This document shows positions 18,093 to 29,558 of a stretch of DNA of 64,000 nt, one piece after another; the first letter of the stretch is position 1; each line of letters starts with the position of its first letter. This DNA comes from Bimastos eiseni. Lineage: Eukaryota; Annelida; Clitellata; Crassiclitellata; Lumbricidae. Below the pieces are notes generated by a model. It was not told the origin of the DNA. It saw only the letters and a program-made list of their open reading frames with translations, and did not search any database. The stretch is taken from contig OY365819.1 of the NCBI GenBank assembly GCA_959347315.1, forward strand, positions 19,259,119 to 19,323,118, read 5' to 3'. The position numbers and the translations under genes were made by a program.

Positions 18093-21000
18093 CTTGAACT
18101 GAAAAATCCCACGGCGGGTGACAAATGCAGTCTTGGGTCGGTCTCCGGGTGTACCGGCAGCTGGTGGTAGCCCGAACGTAGATCGAACGTACTAAACCAT
18201 CTGGCCCCTCCAAGCGCATCCAAACTTTCGCTAATGAGAGGAAGGGGGTGTGCGTCCTTTCGGGTTTTAGCATTCACCGTCCGGTAGTCCACACAAAAAC
18301 GCGGTGAGCCATCCTTCTTTCTCACCATCACCACGTTGCTGGACCACTGGGAGTTCGACGGCTCGATAACCCCCTGTTTCAACATCAGGTCAACTTGCTC
18401 ATCAATGATCGGCAACAGAGTCATCGGTTGGCGTCTCAACGGTTGCCTCACTGGTCTCTCATTCCCAGTTTCAATTTCATGCTGAATAAGATCTGTGAAT
18501 CCCAAATCGTGTTCTCCTAGTGAGAAAGCTTTCCGGTTGTTCATGATGACACTCCGCAAGTAATCTCGATCGTCTGCTGAGACGCTTTCGTCTACTTCTG
18601 TCCAGAGCGGTGTTAAAACCCTGATGACATCTTCCTCAGTCGGGGCTAATGATGTCTCTCTTATCGCTCCGCATTGTCCCGCAATGCTTCTTTTGCTCTG
18701 TCCCATTCCGATGTCCACTTCTTCTGTCAACCACCGTAGCCCTTTCTGTAGGCGGATTGGCTCTTTCGACATGTTCAGGACTCTAACGGCCAGGTTTGCG
18801 GTCCTCTGAGGTAGGAGCGTTCCGGCCACAATGAGACCGGAGTCCAGGACTTGTGGTATAGTGGCCCATGCAGTATTGCAGGCCTTTAAATCTGGCAAGA
18901 CGGCGAACGTTTCCACATCCAGCTCCGAGAAAGCAGGGATCTTTACATTGGCAGCCACTACGATCTTCCGACACTTCCCTGTGGCGGCTTGCCTCTGCAG
19001 AGGGATCAGTTGATCTCGTATGCGAACCCACCGCTCAGCAAAATTCCACTGGGCTCCTTGCTCCTCCAGCCACTCCAGCCCTAATATGGTTTCGGACAGC
19101 TGCTCGGTCACTAGACATCTGACAGTAAAGGAATACTCCTGTATTCGGCAGCGCAACTCGGATTCGCCCAAGACTTTGATTTCTGTTCCATTTGCAGCCC
19201 TTAGTAGCTGGGCGTTGCCGACAATATCCACTGGCCGCACCAACGCTCTAGGGACCAGACTGAGTTCGCTCCCGGTATCCAAGAGAGCCAGCGTCGCTTT
19301 GCCGTTAATTTGTATCGGCAGATAGGCATAAGTGCTGCCGTTAACGTATCTCACGTTTGCGGGTGCTCCGACCGACACGTTAGTCGGGGCCGTATCCTCA
19401 TGAGGTTCCTCCCGTTGCGGATTGCACTCCCTGGCGTAATGACCGAGGCCTCGGCAGCGGAAGCACCGTATCCTCTCACGTGGGACTCTTGAATTCGATG
19501 GTCGTCCATTTCGCTGGTTCCGGAAGGGTTCATTATTCCCCATGAGGAGCCGCCCGGTCTGGCCGTCTTGCTCTTCCGTCCGACCATGCAGTCCTTGTGC
19601 CCGCTGACCAGAGGCTAGCACGCAGCTTTCGAGATAGTCTATCTTGCGCGTGTGCGAGTCGAGTTCTTCCCGAAGTACTCGCCGCAACTTATCCATCTCC
19701 CGATCCGTTTCCTGCACAGTTTTAATCCGTCCGTATCGTCGTTCGCTTGATTCCTGCGTCTCTTCTGACGCCCGACGATACCCGTCCAAACGTAATGCTA
19801 ACTTGAACGCCTGATCCAGTGTCGATGGTTCACGTTCCCGTACTTTCAAAGCGCGCGGTTTATCTGACATTGCATCTAGAAACGCCCGTATGGCGAGCAC
19901 CTCTCCGTGTTCAGAGTCGTACCCCGGGTACGCCAACGACATCAGGCGCCGTATGTCCTGCACCAAAGTGGCCAAGTCCTCGTCCTCTTTCTGGCGTCGG
20001 GTACTCAGTTGTGTCTGGTAGAGCGACATTTGATCTGTACTTCCATAGCGCGCTCGAAGACGTTGCACTAGATCAGACCATGACGTCACAGTCTGTGACC
20101 CGTAGTCCCATAGTACCTGGTCGGCCGGTGCTGACAAGGCACACATCAGATGGTCTAAGCGTTCGGCGTCGTTCCATCGGTTGTGGCGTGCGCAGACTTC
20201 GTATTTCCGTAGGAATGCCTCCACAGCAGACTTACCATCGTAACGCCCGAGCTTAATGTACTGACGTCCTTTGTCCGTATTGTCACGTAGTGCAGTATCA
20301 ACCTCTTTTACCTCTTCTTTTTCCTTTTTCCCCTCGTCATCTCTTTCATTGGACCTTCCTCTTTCTGGAGTGCGACGATTCCGTTCTGTCGACGCAACAG
20401 GCAAAGTGCGGGCAGGTCTCTCAGTAACGCCAGACGACGGTGACAATCCGCTAGCACTGTTTGCCATAAGTTTTTGCAACTCCTGGTGGATGAACGTCCG
20501 CATGGTGTCATGATCCCGTCCAAGACTCTCATGCTCGCAGCCGTCATACTGCTCATCGACGGTTCGGGGCTCTCCCGCTCCTTTTAGGCGACGTGTAGAT
20601 TCGCGAAGCGTGCGTCCCACTTTCTCCCGTCCTGACCCATCTTGGTCAAGTACTGCTGCAACAGTCCTTTTTGACATCGCCGCACGGAGCCCACGCTCTG
20701 CCTTCTTTGTGCGCGGGGTGGCGTCCATTTCGTTCGCCGCATGATGCACACTTAGCTTACCATCCTCGCCGTCCTCATCGTCGCTGTACTCGGATGTTTC
20801 CGGCAGCCGACGCCCCGACCGGACATCCGTCGAGGACTCCGTATCACGCGCCCTGCGTTGAGCTGGTAGGGCCGAAGCAGCAGGGTCGTAGTACCGGGCA
20901 GACGTGCGCTCGCCCTGGCGGGTCTGACGACGTGTGGAGTCCACTTTTCGGTCTTTCCGGTCGTCTGTTGATGCGGCCAGAGGGAGAAACGTCATCTTCT

Positions 21001-22018
21001 TCTTTGAGGTCGGCTCTGAGGTAACGGTCCCAGCGGCTCCCAGGTCGGCCTTGACGTACCGACCATCGGACGCAGGGTGATCGGGGTGACGCGACGAACT
21101 TTTGGTCGACGGAACGATTGGCTTCATGACGGACGGCGAAGTCGCGGTTGCAGCGGCGCACACGCCGGCTTCGACGTATTTCCGATCAGACGCAGGCCAG
21201 TATGCTGCACGCCCGATCGACGACGTGGCGGTGGTACTGGCGGGACGCGCGAACGACGAAGAGACTTTGACGAAGGTGGTATCTCGACGCGAAGTCGACA
21301 GAGGACGACGATCGGGACCTCCGCCTCTGCCGTCGTGTACGCCCGGACCGAACTGTAGACGGCCTGTGTCAAGCACTCGAGCACGGGATGTCGTTAGAGA
21401 GTCGACCCCAGCAGCAGCTTCTGCCTCTGAAACTAAAAGGTCTATATTAGCATTCAGGTCATTTATCATACATTCAATTTCACTCAGCTCCAATGTACTT
21501 CCGGAACGATCAAGGCCTCGCTCTACACGTCCAAAGACGTCAGCGCGTCCGTTTCCGTACCCGTGACTCTTGTCTCCACTGTCGGAATTTTCATTCCTAT
21601 TTTGTGGCGCCACCGGAAGTGAGGACCGAACCGGATGTCTAACCGGAAGTACCCCACTTCTGGTACCATTGTCAGACTTACTGCCCCTAGGGGTTGCTGG
21701 CTGCTCGGGGACACCTTCCGAGGTTACCATGGTTAATCCCACTTCCGGTCCTACCGCATAGCCTACGGGCCATTTCCCTTGCAGTCGCCGACGACGTCTC
21801 AAACGCGAAGTCAGGGCTTCTCGCCCATATGCCCCCGTCGGCGCTATCTCAGTTCCTAGTATAGTGAGGGCCCCAGTTTGCACCACAGGACTACCTGGTA
21901 CCGGGTTTGACATAATGTCCGTGACCTCGGGGCTGACGGTGGCGATCATCTGCTGAGCAGATGAAGCACCTGGGCTGGTATGGTCCCTACGAGCAGACTG
22001 ATCTATTTTCGCTTCCAT
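18044..22018 (-). CDS. gag-pol: Unit 3 ORF1: Gag-protease-RT N-terminal half
   Basis: Same translation as units 1 and 2. It carries A at 21449 (GCT Ala codon in place of GCG, silent), a state shared with units 5, 6 and 7. Confidence 0.9.
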   Translation of the reverse strand: MEAKIDQSARRDHTSPGASSAQQMIATVSPEVTDIMSNPVPGSPVVQTGALTILGTEIAPTGAYGREALTSRLRRRRRLQGKWPVGYAVGPEVGLTMVTSEGVPEQPATPRGSKSDNGTRSGVLPVRHPVRSSLPVAPQNRNENSDSGDKSHGYGNGRADVFGRVERGLDRSGSTLELSEIECMINDLNANIDLLVSEAEAAAGVDSLTTSRARVLDTGRLQFGPGVHDGRGGGPDRRPLSTSRRDTTFVKVSSSFARPASTTATSSIGRAAYWPASDRKYVEAGVCAAATATSPSVMKPIVPSTKSSSRHPDHPASDGRYVKADLGAAGTVTSEPTSKKKMTFLPLAASTDDRKDRKVDSTRRQTRQGERTSARYYDPAASALPAQRRARDTESSTDVRSGRRLPETSEYSDDEDGEDGKLSVHHAANEMDATPRTKKAERGLRAAMSKRTVAAVLDQDGSGREKVGRTLRESTRRLKGAGEPRTVDEQYDGCEHESLGRDHDTMRTFIHQELQKLMANSASGLSPSSGVTERPARTLPVASTERNRRTPERGRSNERDDEGKKEKEEVKEVDTALRDNTDKGRQYIKLGRYDGKSAVEAFLRKYEVCARHNRWNDAERLDHLMCALSAPADQVLWDYGSQTVTSWSDLVQRLRARYGSTDQMSLYQTQLSTRRQKEDEDLATLVQDIRRLMSLAYPGYDSEHGEVLAIRAFLDAMSDKPRALKVREREPSTLDQAFKLALRLDGYRRASEETQESSERRYGRIKTVQETDREMDKLRRVLREELDSHTRKIDYLESCVLASGQRAQGLHGRTEEQDGQTGRLLMGNNEPFRNQRNGRPSNSRVPRERIRCFRCRGLGHYARECNPQREEPHEDTAPTNVSVGAPANVRYVNGSTYAYLPIQINGKATLALLDTGSELSLVPRALVRPVDIVGNAQLLRAANGTEIKVLGESELRCRIQEYSFTVRCLVTEQLSETILGLEWLEEQGAQWNFAERWVRIRDQLIPLQRQAATGKCRKIVVAANVKIPAFSELDVETFAVLPDLKACNTAWATIPQVLDSGLIVAGTLLPQRTANLAVRVLNMSKEPIRLQKGLRWLTEEVDIGMGQSKRSIAGQCGAIRETSLAPTEEDVIRVLTPLWTEVDESVSADDRDYLRSVIMNNRKAFSLGEHDLGFTDLIQHEIETGNERPVRQPLRRQPMTLLPIIDEQVDLMLKQGVIEPSNSQWSSNVVMVRKKDGSPRFCVDYRTVNAKTRKDAHPLPLISESLDALGGARWFSTFDLRSGYHQLPVHPETDPRLHLSPAVGFFSSRCYHLDSAIRRHRLAV

Positions 22019-22354
22019 AGGGCTCCTCACTATGTCCCCTTAATTATTTTTAAGTCTAACGAATTTGTATGTTTAATAGTCAAACAATCTTTATTCACGG
22101 CAATTAATCCTAAGCTACCCGCTGCGGCTTACATTTATTAATCACGATTATACAACAAACAAACGAATTTTATAATCTACCAAACATCAAACAACCCTTT
22201 AAAAAAAACTGCACTAATTATATAGTTAGGTAATGACAGATTTTAACCAAATTTCTTAGCTACTTTGTTATCTATTCTTCCTAGCACAGCGCTATAAAAA
22301 TGTACTCCAGCCGAATGCCGTCAGTTACAATGCATTCGCGCTATCGCCAGTTCT

Positions 22355-22696
22355 GGCCAAAAGTTAATCACATTTATTTTTGTGCACATTCGAAATTTCC
22401 AGACGACACTTGCACCACGCAAGTCGCAATACTTCTCTTATCAATTTCGCTAAGTTTTCTACACGGAACTAATCGCGAATATGACCTTTTAATGAACTTT
22501 TACCGACTCGCTAACTTCCACCCTTCTAGAACTTCGACCATTTCAACACAACAAAATGGCTGCTCACGCGTCACCTACGCAATAGAAAAATAGGTGGCGC
22601 CTCAAGCGACTACATCGAGAGCTTTAGCTGCGGGCCCCATTAGGCTCAGCAGCGAAAGCTCGAGGGAGACCGTTGCGCAGGGGCATTTGCGCAACA
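22355..22696 (-). repeat. LTR between units 3 and 4 (shared)
   Basis: Right edge at 22696 before the polypurine tract. Same sequence as the other internal LTRs by eye. Confidence 0.7.
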
Positions 22697-23206
22697 CTCC
22701 CCCCCACTCTATTTGATTTCTCCAACCGGAGAAATCCGGGTCCCTCTCTGCAAAGTATCTGTAAACTTCTTATTCAGCGCATCCTCATTCCGAATGTCAT
22801 GTGTAGTCTTAAGAACCCTTAAAAAATTGTAAAACTGTAAATGCTAAAGTCAAGAATGTTCATCTCTCATAAAATGCTTACATTTCCGCTGAATTCTTAT
22901 TAAAATTCCAATCCAATAATAAAATCAATCATAAGAAAACACAAATAGCCTGTCTTCTTAACATTAAGTCATCGATCAATATCTCAGAGCCTAAACATCT
23001 TAATTTGATCAAGACGCTAGATTCCTGAGGTTACATACATTCAAAAAGTATACAGCAGACTTTTGCTGTTCAATTAAAACAGAGAAACTCAACATAATTA
23101 AGCTACTGTTCATCAAACAAGTTATCAATCTATTGCAATTGCACAAACTAGGCCACCACATGGTGTCCTATATTACAACTTCATATTCAGATCCATCACA
23201 CCATCT

Positions 23207-24258
23207 AGGTTTAAGGTTGACCTCCAACCGGATGTCTTTTACCGTCGTACCCAAGACGTTCCCTTCACCGTATCTCACGGTCAGCCAGGTTTAAGGTTGA
23301 CCCCCAACCGGATGTCTTTTAACGTCGTACCCAGGACGGTTCCCTAGGTTTTTGGCCAACCAGAAACCGGATGTAGTTTAACGTCGTGCCCAGGACGGTT
23401 CCTTCACCGCATCTCACGGTCCAGCCAGGTTTAAGGTTGACCCCCAACCGGATGTCTTTTAACGTCGTACCCAGGACGGTTCCTTCACCGCATCTCACGG
23501 TCAGCCAGGTTTAAGGTTGACCTCCAACCGGATATCTTTTACCGTCGTACCCAAGACGTTCCCTTCACCGCATCTCACGGTCAGCCAGGTTTAAGGTTGA
23601 CCCCCAACCGGATGTCTTTTAACGTCGTACCCAGGACGGTTCCTTCACCGCATCTCACGGTCAGCCAGGTTTAAGGTTGACCTCCAACCGGATATCTTTT
23701 ACCGTCGTACCCAAGACGTTCCCTTCACCGCATCTCACGGTCAGCCAGGTTTAAGGTTGACCCCCAACCGGATGTCTTTTACCGTCGTACCCAAGACGTT
23801 CCCTTCACCGCATCTCACGGTCAGCCAGGTTTAAGGTTGACCCCCAACCGGATGTCTTTTAACGTCGTACCCAGGACGGTTCCCTAGGTTTTTGGCTAAC
23901 CAGAAACCGGATGTAGTTTAACGTCATGCCCAGGACGTTTCCCTAGGTTTTTGGCTAACCAGAAACCGGATGTAGTTTAACGTCATGCCCAGGACGTTTC
24001 CTTCACCGCATCTCACGGTCCAGCCAGGTTTAAGGTTGACCTCCAACCGGATGTCTTTTACCGTCGTACCCAGGACTGTTCCCGAGGTTTTTGGCTAACC
24101 AGAAACCGGATGTAGTTTAACGTCATGCCCAGGACGTTTCTCTTGGTTTTTGGCTAACCAGAAACCGGATGTAGTTTAACGTCGTGCCCAGGACGGTTCC
24201 CTAGGTTTTTGGCTAACCAGAAACCGGATGTAGTTTAACGTCGTGCCCAGGACGGTTC
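23207..24258 (-). repeat. 3' minisatellite of unit 4
   Basis: Module order matches the other units. It lies immediately after the pol stop of unit 4 (24264). Confidence 0.95.
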
Positions 24259-24263
24259 CTTCT

Positions 24264-26687
24264 CTACACGTAGTCAAAGAATCTTGCGCGTATTCTGACG
24301 GTCCGACGGGGCCTACCATTTCCCCCATTACGCTCGGTCCCCGACGGTGTTACTTCGGGACTCGGCTCGGGTTCAATATCCGATTCTTCGGACTGGTCGT
24401 CCGCCTCCCAATCCTTTGGGGTTTCCCCTTCAAAGACTTTTAATTTGTCTACATAGACAATTTTGGGGGCCGACCGTTTGGATCGCTGGATCTTATACAA
24501 CACCGGACTTAGTTTGGCCATTACCCGATAGGGGCCTTCGTAGAAACTAGACCATTTCTCCTTAATTCCCACCCTCCGTCGGGGGTAGTAGTACCACACC
24601 CAGGACCCAGGCTCAAATTTTGCAGGCCTCACGCGGAGATTATATCTCGCAGCCCTTGTGCTCCCTAACCGCTGAGTGGTTTCCCGGACAATTTGGAAAG
24701 CAGTTTTAACAGTAATGTCCAAATCATGCACATAATCATCAACAGACATTTTAGGTGACACATTATTTTGACAATCGCCCAACACCAAATCAATGGGTAA
24801 CATGACATCACGGCCTAAAAATAGCCGACACGGGGAAAACCCGGTGCTTTCGTGCTCGGTCGATCGGTACGCGGACATGACTTGCGGCAGGAGGAGGTCC
24901 CAGTTTCTTTGGCTTCGAGATACCACCTTGGCGAGGAGGGCGTTCAAGGTCCGGTGTAGTCTCTCGACCCGTCCGTTCGTACTCGGCTTATAGGCAGTGG
25001 TGCGGATCTTATCAATTCCCAACATCTTGCAGAGCTCCTGGAAAAGTGCGGCTTCGAAGCAGGGTCCTTGGTTGGTCAGAATTTGTCGAGGGCATCCGAA
25101 TCGGGCAAATACTTGGTCCACCAAGACTCTCGCCACGGTAATAGCTTCCTGTGAGCGCACCGGAAATGCTTCCGCCCACCTCGTGAAGTAATCGATGACA
25201 GTTAGTATGTATCGGTGGCCTTTCGCCGACACCGGGTGTGAACCCGTCAGATCGACTCCTATTCGGTCCCAGGGCTCTCCCACAGACATGTCCTGAAGAT
25301 ACCCTTGATGCGGTAGCTTTCCACGAAAGTACCTTGAACATTCCGGGCAGCGTCGTAAGAATGTTTGCACCTGCTCCCTCCAACCCGGCCAGTAAGCGCG
25401 CTTCTGCAAGCTTCGCAATGTCCGCTTCAGTCCCAGATGTCCCCCGGTCATTCCTACGTGGGCCAATCGAATAAGATCCATTCGTCGACCCGGTGGCGGG
25501 ATTACTTGCAAATATTTCCAATTGGTCCCGTCCCCACGCAGCCATGCTCGCACTAACACTCCGTTGTTTATGTTCAACTGAGGCCATTGTGACACCAGCG
25601 ATTTGACAGTGTCACTTTGCGAGCAGGTTTCCTCGTAGCAAGGCGCTTGATCGGATGTCAACTTCTTCTCTATCACCCACCGTAGATCGCCGTCCAGTCT
25701 TTGCTCATCTATGAACGCCGACCTACTCCAAGCCTCCGGGACGTCGGCGATCCGCTCCTCACGACCTGTTTCACGCCGCACAACGTCCACTTGGTGACAC
25801 GGTCGCCGGGATAGAGCATCGGCATTCGAATGCACTCTCCCAGCTCTATGCTGTATTTCGAATTGAAATTCCTCCAATGTCGCAAGCCATCTCGCCTGTT
25901 GCCCGATGGGTAGAGGAGTCCGCCGCAGCCATTGTAGCGCTGCATGATCTGTGCGTAGCACAAACGGTCGGCCGAGCAAAAACTGTCTATAGGCCTTCAT
26001 GTAGAACACCACGGCCAACATCTCCCGCTTGGTCACGTCGTAGTTCCTTTCCGCCGCAGAGCACAACCGACTTCCATAGCATACGACCTTTTCTACCCCC
26101 TCCTGCACCTGAGAGAGGACTCCTCCGATAGACTCTCCGGAGGCATCGGTATCCAGGACGTATGTGCCATGGTCCACGGGTAGCGCGAGGATCGGTGCTT
26201 CGGTAAGGCGTTCTTTCAACGTTAGGAAGGATGACTCGCATTCCTCATCCCAATTGAACCGAGCACCTTTCTTTGTCAATGCATGAAGCGGCCGGGCAAG
26301 CTTAGCGAAGTCAACAACGAATCTTCGATAGTATCCGCACAATCCCAGAAAAGCTCGTACATCCCGGAGTCGTTGTGGTGTCGGCCACTCTTTCACAGCT
26401 ACGACCTTCGTCGGGTCGGTGGCTACTCCCTGCTCGCTTACCACATGTCCCAAGAACAGTACTTCCTTTCTCAATAAATTGCATTTCGAGGGTTTCAGCT
26501 TTAATCCAACGCTACCGAGTCTTTCAAGCACTTGCTGTAACCTTTGCATGTGCGTTTGGAGATCAGCCGCATATACAATTATGTCATCCAAGTAGACTAA
26601 GCAGATCTCAAAATTTAACCCGGTCATTGCCAGGTTCATCATACGGCTAAACGATGCCGGCGAATTGCAGAGTCCAAATGGTAACAT
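24264..26687 (-). CDS. pol: Unit 4 ORF2: RT C-terminal half, RNase H, integrase
   Basis: Complete 807-codon frame as in the other units, with the same Asn at the second integrase catalytic position. Its 5' partner ORF1 is cut off about 60 bp further right, at 26748. Confidence 0.92.
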   Translation of the reverse strand: MLPFGLCNSPASFSRMMNLAMTGLNFEICLVYLDDIIVYAADLQTHMQRLQQVLERLGSVGLKLKPSKCNLLRKEVLFLGHVVSEQGVATDPTKVVAVKEWPTPQRLRDVRAFLGLCGYYRRFVVDFAKLARPLHALTKKGARFNWDEECESSFLTLKERLTEAPILALPVDHGTYVLDTDASGESIGGVLSQVQEGVEKVVCYGSRLCSAAERNYDVTKREMLAVVFYMKAYRQFLLGRPFVLRTDHAALQWLRRTPLPIGQQARWLATLEEFQFEIQHRAGRVHSNADALSRRPCHQVDVVRRETGREERIADVPEAWSRSAFIDEQRLDGDLRWVIEKKLTSDQAPCYEETCSQSDTVKSLVSQWPQLNINNGVLVRAWLRGDGTNWKYLQVIPPPGRRMDLIRLAHVGMTGGHLGLKRTLRSLQKRAYWPGWREQVQTFLRRCPECSRYFRGKLPHQGYLQDMSVGEPWDRIGVDLTGSHPVSAKGHRYILTVIDYFTRWAEAFPVRSQEAITVARVLVDQVFARFGCPRQILTNQGPCFEAALFQELCKMLGIDKIRTTAYKPSTNGRVERLHRTLNALLAKVVSRSQRNWDLLLPQVMSAYRSTEHESTGFSPCRLFLGRDVMLPIDLVLGDCQNNVSPKMSVDDYVHDLDITVKTAFQIVRETTQRLGSTRAARYNLRVRPAKFEPGSWVWYYYPRRRVGIKEKWSSFYEGPYRVMAKLSPVLYKIQRSKRSAPKIVYVDKLKVFEGETPKDWEADDQSEESDIEPEPSPEVTPSGTERNGGNGRPRRTVRIRARFFDYV

Positions 26688-26748
26688 CTTGAACTGAAAA
26701 ATCCCACGGCGGGTGACAAATGCAGTCTTGGGTCGGTCTCCGGGTGTA
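26639..26748 (-). pseudogene. Unit 4 ORF1 remnant, truncated in RT
   Basis: Only the last 110 bp of ORF1 remain. After 26748 the sequence stops matching the element (unit sequence continues CCGGCAG; here AGTCAGAG follows). Gag, protease and most of RT of this unit are absent from this side of the gap. Confidence 0.9.
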
Positions 26749-26916
26749 AGTCAGAGTGGGTAAATAATGATGGGCTGTTAAGGTAAGAGCAAATCCACAC
26801 AAACTAAGGTAAAACACAATATCAAGTGTACAATCCAGTTTAATGTCTCTAGACAGGCCCAACGACAGGTCCCTAGGCTAGCAAATCGGTCACAGCCTAA
26901 AAAATTTATTTAGTCT

Positions 26917-27002
26917 TCATGAGAAAACTGAGTTGGGGCACAGGCCTCTAAAAAGCTGCAAGGCCCCAGGGTGTTTGCCCTTGCCCCTCTCAGCGGGTCT
27001 GT
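26917..27002 (-). CDS. Possible last coding exon of the island gene
   Basis: A splice acceptor (...TATCTACAG, ending at 27003) would join in phase to the one base left by the upstream exon. It gives 27 residues beginning near RPAERGKGKH and a TGA at 26917-26919. AATAAA on the minus strand follows at 26905-26910, only 6 nt after the stop, which is close but would suit a short 3' UTR. Composition remains basic and then turns hydrophobic. An alternative acceptor further downstream gives a frame of unlike composition. This is tentative. Confidence 0.3.
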
Positions 27003-27078
27003 CTGTAGATATCACACGACAGTTTATTGGTGATAGAAAAAAGGCTTAAAATAATAAGTTCCTACAGTAAACACTTAC

Positions 27079-27167
27079 TTTGGTTTCCGATCCTGCTGCC
27101 TGTTGGTGGTGTTTTAAGTTTTCGTCTGTTAAGTTCAATCATTGGACTATTCTTCAGAACCTCCACA
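27079..27167 (-). CDS. Internal coding exon of the island gene
   Basis: 89 nt bounded by a good acceptor (pyrimidine-rich tract then TTTTAG at 27168-27173) and a perfect GTAAGT donor (27073-27078). The two bases left by the upstream exon plus the first T make a codon, and 29 codons then read open (VEVLKNSPMIELNRR..., ending near GSRIGNQ). The Lys/Arg/Pro-rich composition matches the upstream exon. The phase match, both splice sites and similar composition support a real exon. Confidence 0.65.
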
Positions 27168-28065
27168 CTAAAAGCACAAGACCAAAACAAACTGAAATGC
27201 TAAATAATTTGAGGCAAACTTACTTAAATTAAAACAAGTAACTGAATGTATTTACAATGATTTAAGAAAGCATCACAGAAATCTGTTCAAATTTTAATAT
27301 TCCAAAATGTGGATGTCATAATTAGACAGTTGCATTTGCCTGAGTACGCATTCTTCGGGACCCCTTCCCGTCATAAGCACCCCTACGCAAAATCGTCAAA
27401 AATCGAATCCCCTTCACCCTCACTGCATACATAATCTGTGGATAGGTCTTAGGAGTTCAGTTATACCAAGCCCGAGCCTCGAATATTTAAAAAAGGCTTA
27501 TTCTCTTGATTTTTAGCAAGGCAGGTTTGACAATTCTCTAAAGTAGTCTTGATTTTAATAATCTTTACACCAAAATTCAAAACAAAATCCTAAATTGCTT
27601 CTATTTAATGTCTGAAAAAATACTAAAGTACCTGACTAGCTCAGACAAGAATAGCTAGCAACAAAATATCCACTGCCAGTAGTCACATCGGCTAAACCAA
27701 CAATTGTGTCAACAAATGAATCATTCACAATGCACTCATAAACTCTGAATGACATGCAACAACTAAAGTGGTCAAAACTAGGTAGGGAAGGATTTTTTAA
27801 AGAGCTCAGACAATCAACAAATTATTACCCACAGTTCCTTCACTAGATCCAGAAGCAAGACAAAACAACTTCACATAACTAGAGGAAGGTTGGTCTATAT
27901 AGCAGCAGTCTATTACCTGTATGGCAAAGGCCAGACAACACTAAACTTCCTTTATTCCCCGCGGCTGTGAACACCGTTGGGTAGTTTTGAATGATGAGGT
28001 GCTACATAAATTCTCAAATGAATTAGCTAATTTATCTTTACCTTGAAATGGAAGGATTCACTTAC

Positions 28066-29120
28066 CCTTCCTCTGGCGACAAAGCCCTCAAAATGAGACT
28101 GTTCCGAACATTCTTTGGTGTTTTACGCTTCAAACTGTCCAGCCCCAGAGCAATTGATCGTGAGCGCATTGCCCTTATTGGTTGACTGGGAGTTTGAAAG
28201 ACAGCAGCACTTGTATTCTGCACTTTTCTCTCCATCGCGTTGTTTCCTGTTTCTTCCACACGTTGAGAATCAGTTTCAGTCACAATATCTGGACTTGCTT
28301 TGACACTGGTTTCTGCAGTTTCCATTACAACCTCTGCAGCAACAGCAGGTCTATTTGTATCTATACCACTTTTACTGTTCTTCGATGCCTTCATCTTCTT
28401 TGTTTCATTCTCATCAGCAGACTCAGTCTCCAATGTTTCTTCAGAAATCTTGTCGATTTGTTTTGCACCATCATCGTCAGAAATGCTGCAACCTGGTGTC
28501 GGTTTTCCCCTAATGGATCGTCTTGCACCCAACACTCTTTCAAGTGTCTTTTCAGCTTGAATAGTGCTCATATAGTCTTCCTTTGCAATCTTCTCTGCTG
28601 GCTCAATATCACTATCACCAATGGACACGTTGGAGATCAGTTTCACAACTGACCTCCTTTTGCTGCCTTCTGTTGCAATCATGACATCAGCTTTAGGCAC
28701 AACCGACCTTGACTCCCTCCTGCCACTCTTCTTGATGACGGTTTCACTCATGGGCTTCTTATCAGAGGTCATGGGTGCTGCACAAACATCTTTAGACGGG
28801 CATGCCGACCTTGTTCCACTTTCTTCACTTCTCTTGGTAACTTCTTTGGCTACAACTGATCTTCGGTTTCTTGGAGTAGTTTCCTTGGACTTCACACTGC
28901 CTGTTCCCATCTTTTCTTGAGATTTCCTTGTAACGAGACTAACATCATTGCTATCTTTAAGCTGTCCAAGAACAGATCTAAGGGCAACACCATTCGACTT
29001 TCGTTTTTTCAACGAACGAAGTGATCTCTGTGGTTCATCTGGGGATGTGTTAGCTCTCTGATTGTCATCCATCCTATCTACAAAATCATCAATAATCTCA
29101 GTTGATATGCATGCATCCAT
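28066..29120 (-). CDS. Large 5' coding exon of an unrecognised basic, disordered protein
   Basis: 351 codons plus two bases from ATG at 29120, directly preceded in frame by two stop codons (TAG TAG), so the start is well fixed. An acceptor with a T-rich tract (G of AG at 29127) suggests upstream exons are 5' UTR. The exon ends at a perfect GTAAGT donor (28060-28065). The protein is rich in Ser, Lys, Glu and Arg, with no membrane segment and no folded domain that I recognise. Short basic/Ser motifs recur: RRSVV, SRSVV, RRSIRGK, RSRSIALG and KRKTPKNVR, some followed by acidic SDDD-type stretches, and SPEE and TPSQP are proline-directed phosphorylation-type sites. This suggests a nuclear or chromatin-associated disordered protein, but that is inference only. 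Neighbours on both sides are retroelement arrays in the same orientation. Confidence 0.7.
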
Positions 29121-29558
29121 CTACTACTGGATTAGACAAAAAAACTATCCAGCATCGAATCAGGACTCAACTAAATGAACCCTTTAAACAATAAAATTCA
29201 TGTTCCTTCTAATCGTGGTCATTTTTAAACCTATGAAATTACAAAACCCCTTCAGCATCTGAAGTGACCAAACTAGTGCCATTCTACATCTAAGTTATCA
29301 AACAAATCTCCAGACCAGTTCTTAAAAAGAGCAATATAAGAATCTATAGATCCATTCATTTCTCCTACAATCATATGCATGAAATGATCAAGCAAGTCAT
29401 ACAGATGCTTGTCTCTAATGTCTTTTAGAAAATCATAAACCTAAGTGAATCAGGTTAGATGCCATGACCTAAATTTCAAACCAAACACCGGACCTATTCG
29501 GCTCTAATACAAATGGTCCACTACCGTATCTTTCTTAATCCCAAGGCAGCAATGAAGT

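Larger units (their letters stand above)
1..26748 (-). mobile_element. Tandem array of Ty3/gypsy LTR retrotransposon, left block
   Basis: Three full 8595-bp periods plus partial ends, all minus strand. The window opens inside ORF2 of unit 1. Units 2 and 3 are complete, and unit 4 breaks at 26748 inside reverse transcriptase. Only one LTR lies between successive internal regions, so units share LTRs (LTR-int-LTR-int). Copies look identical by eye apart from one synonymous base (C at 4259 and 12854, A at 21449). Domain order is gag-PR-RT-RH-IN, as in Ty3/gypsy (Metaviridae-type) elements. I see no envelope gene and no chromodomain. Because copies are near-identical, the array is either very young, recently homogenised or inflated by assembly. 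Confidence 0.95.
26749..29558. other. Unique host island between two array blocks
   Basis: AT-rich, non-repetitive DNA that contrasts in composition with the GC-richer array. It contains at least two exons of a minus-strand gene. Its left edge meets a truncated element with no LTR end, and its right edge is the N gap. Stretches 27168-28065 (intron) and 29127-29558 (upstream, probably intron or 5' UTR) show nothing further that I recognise. Confidence 0.85.

Noticed and set aside
26746..26751. GTAAGT splice donor at the array/island junction on the plus strand
   Set aside because: The gene in the island and the element are both on the minus strand. Likely chance.
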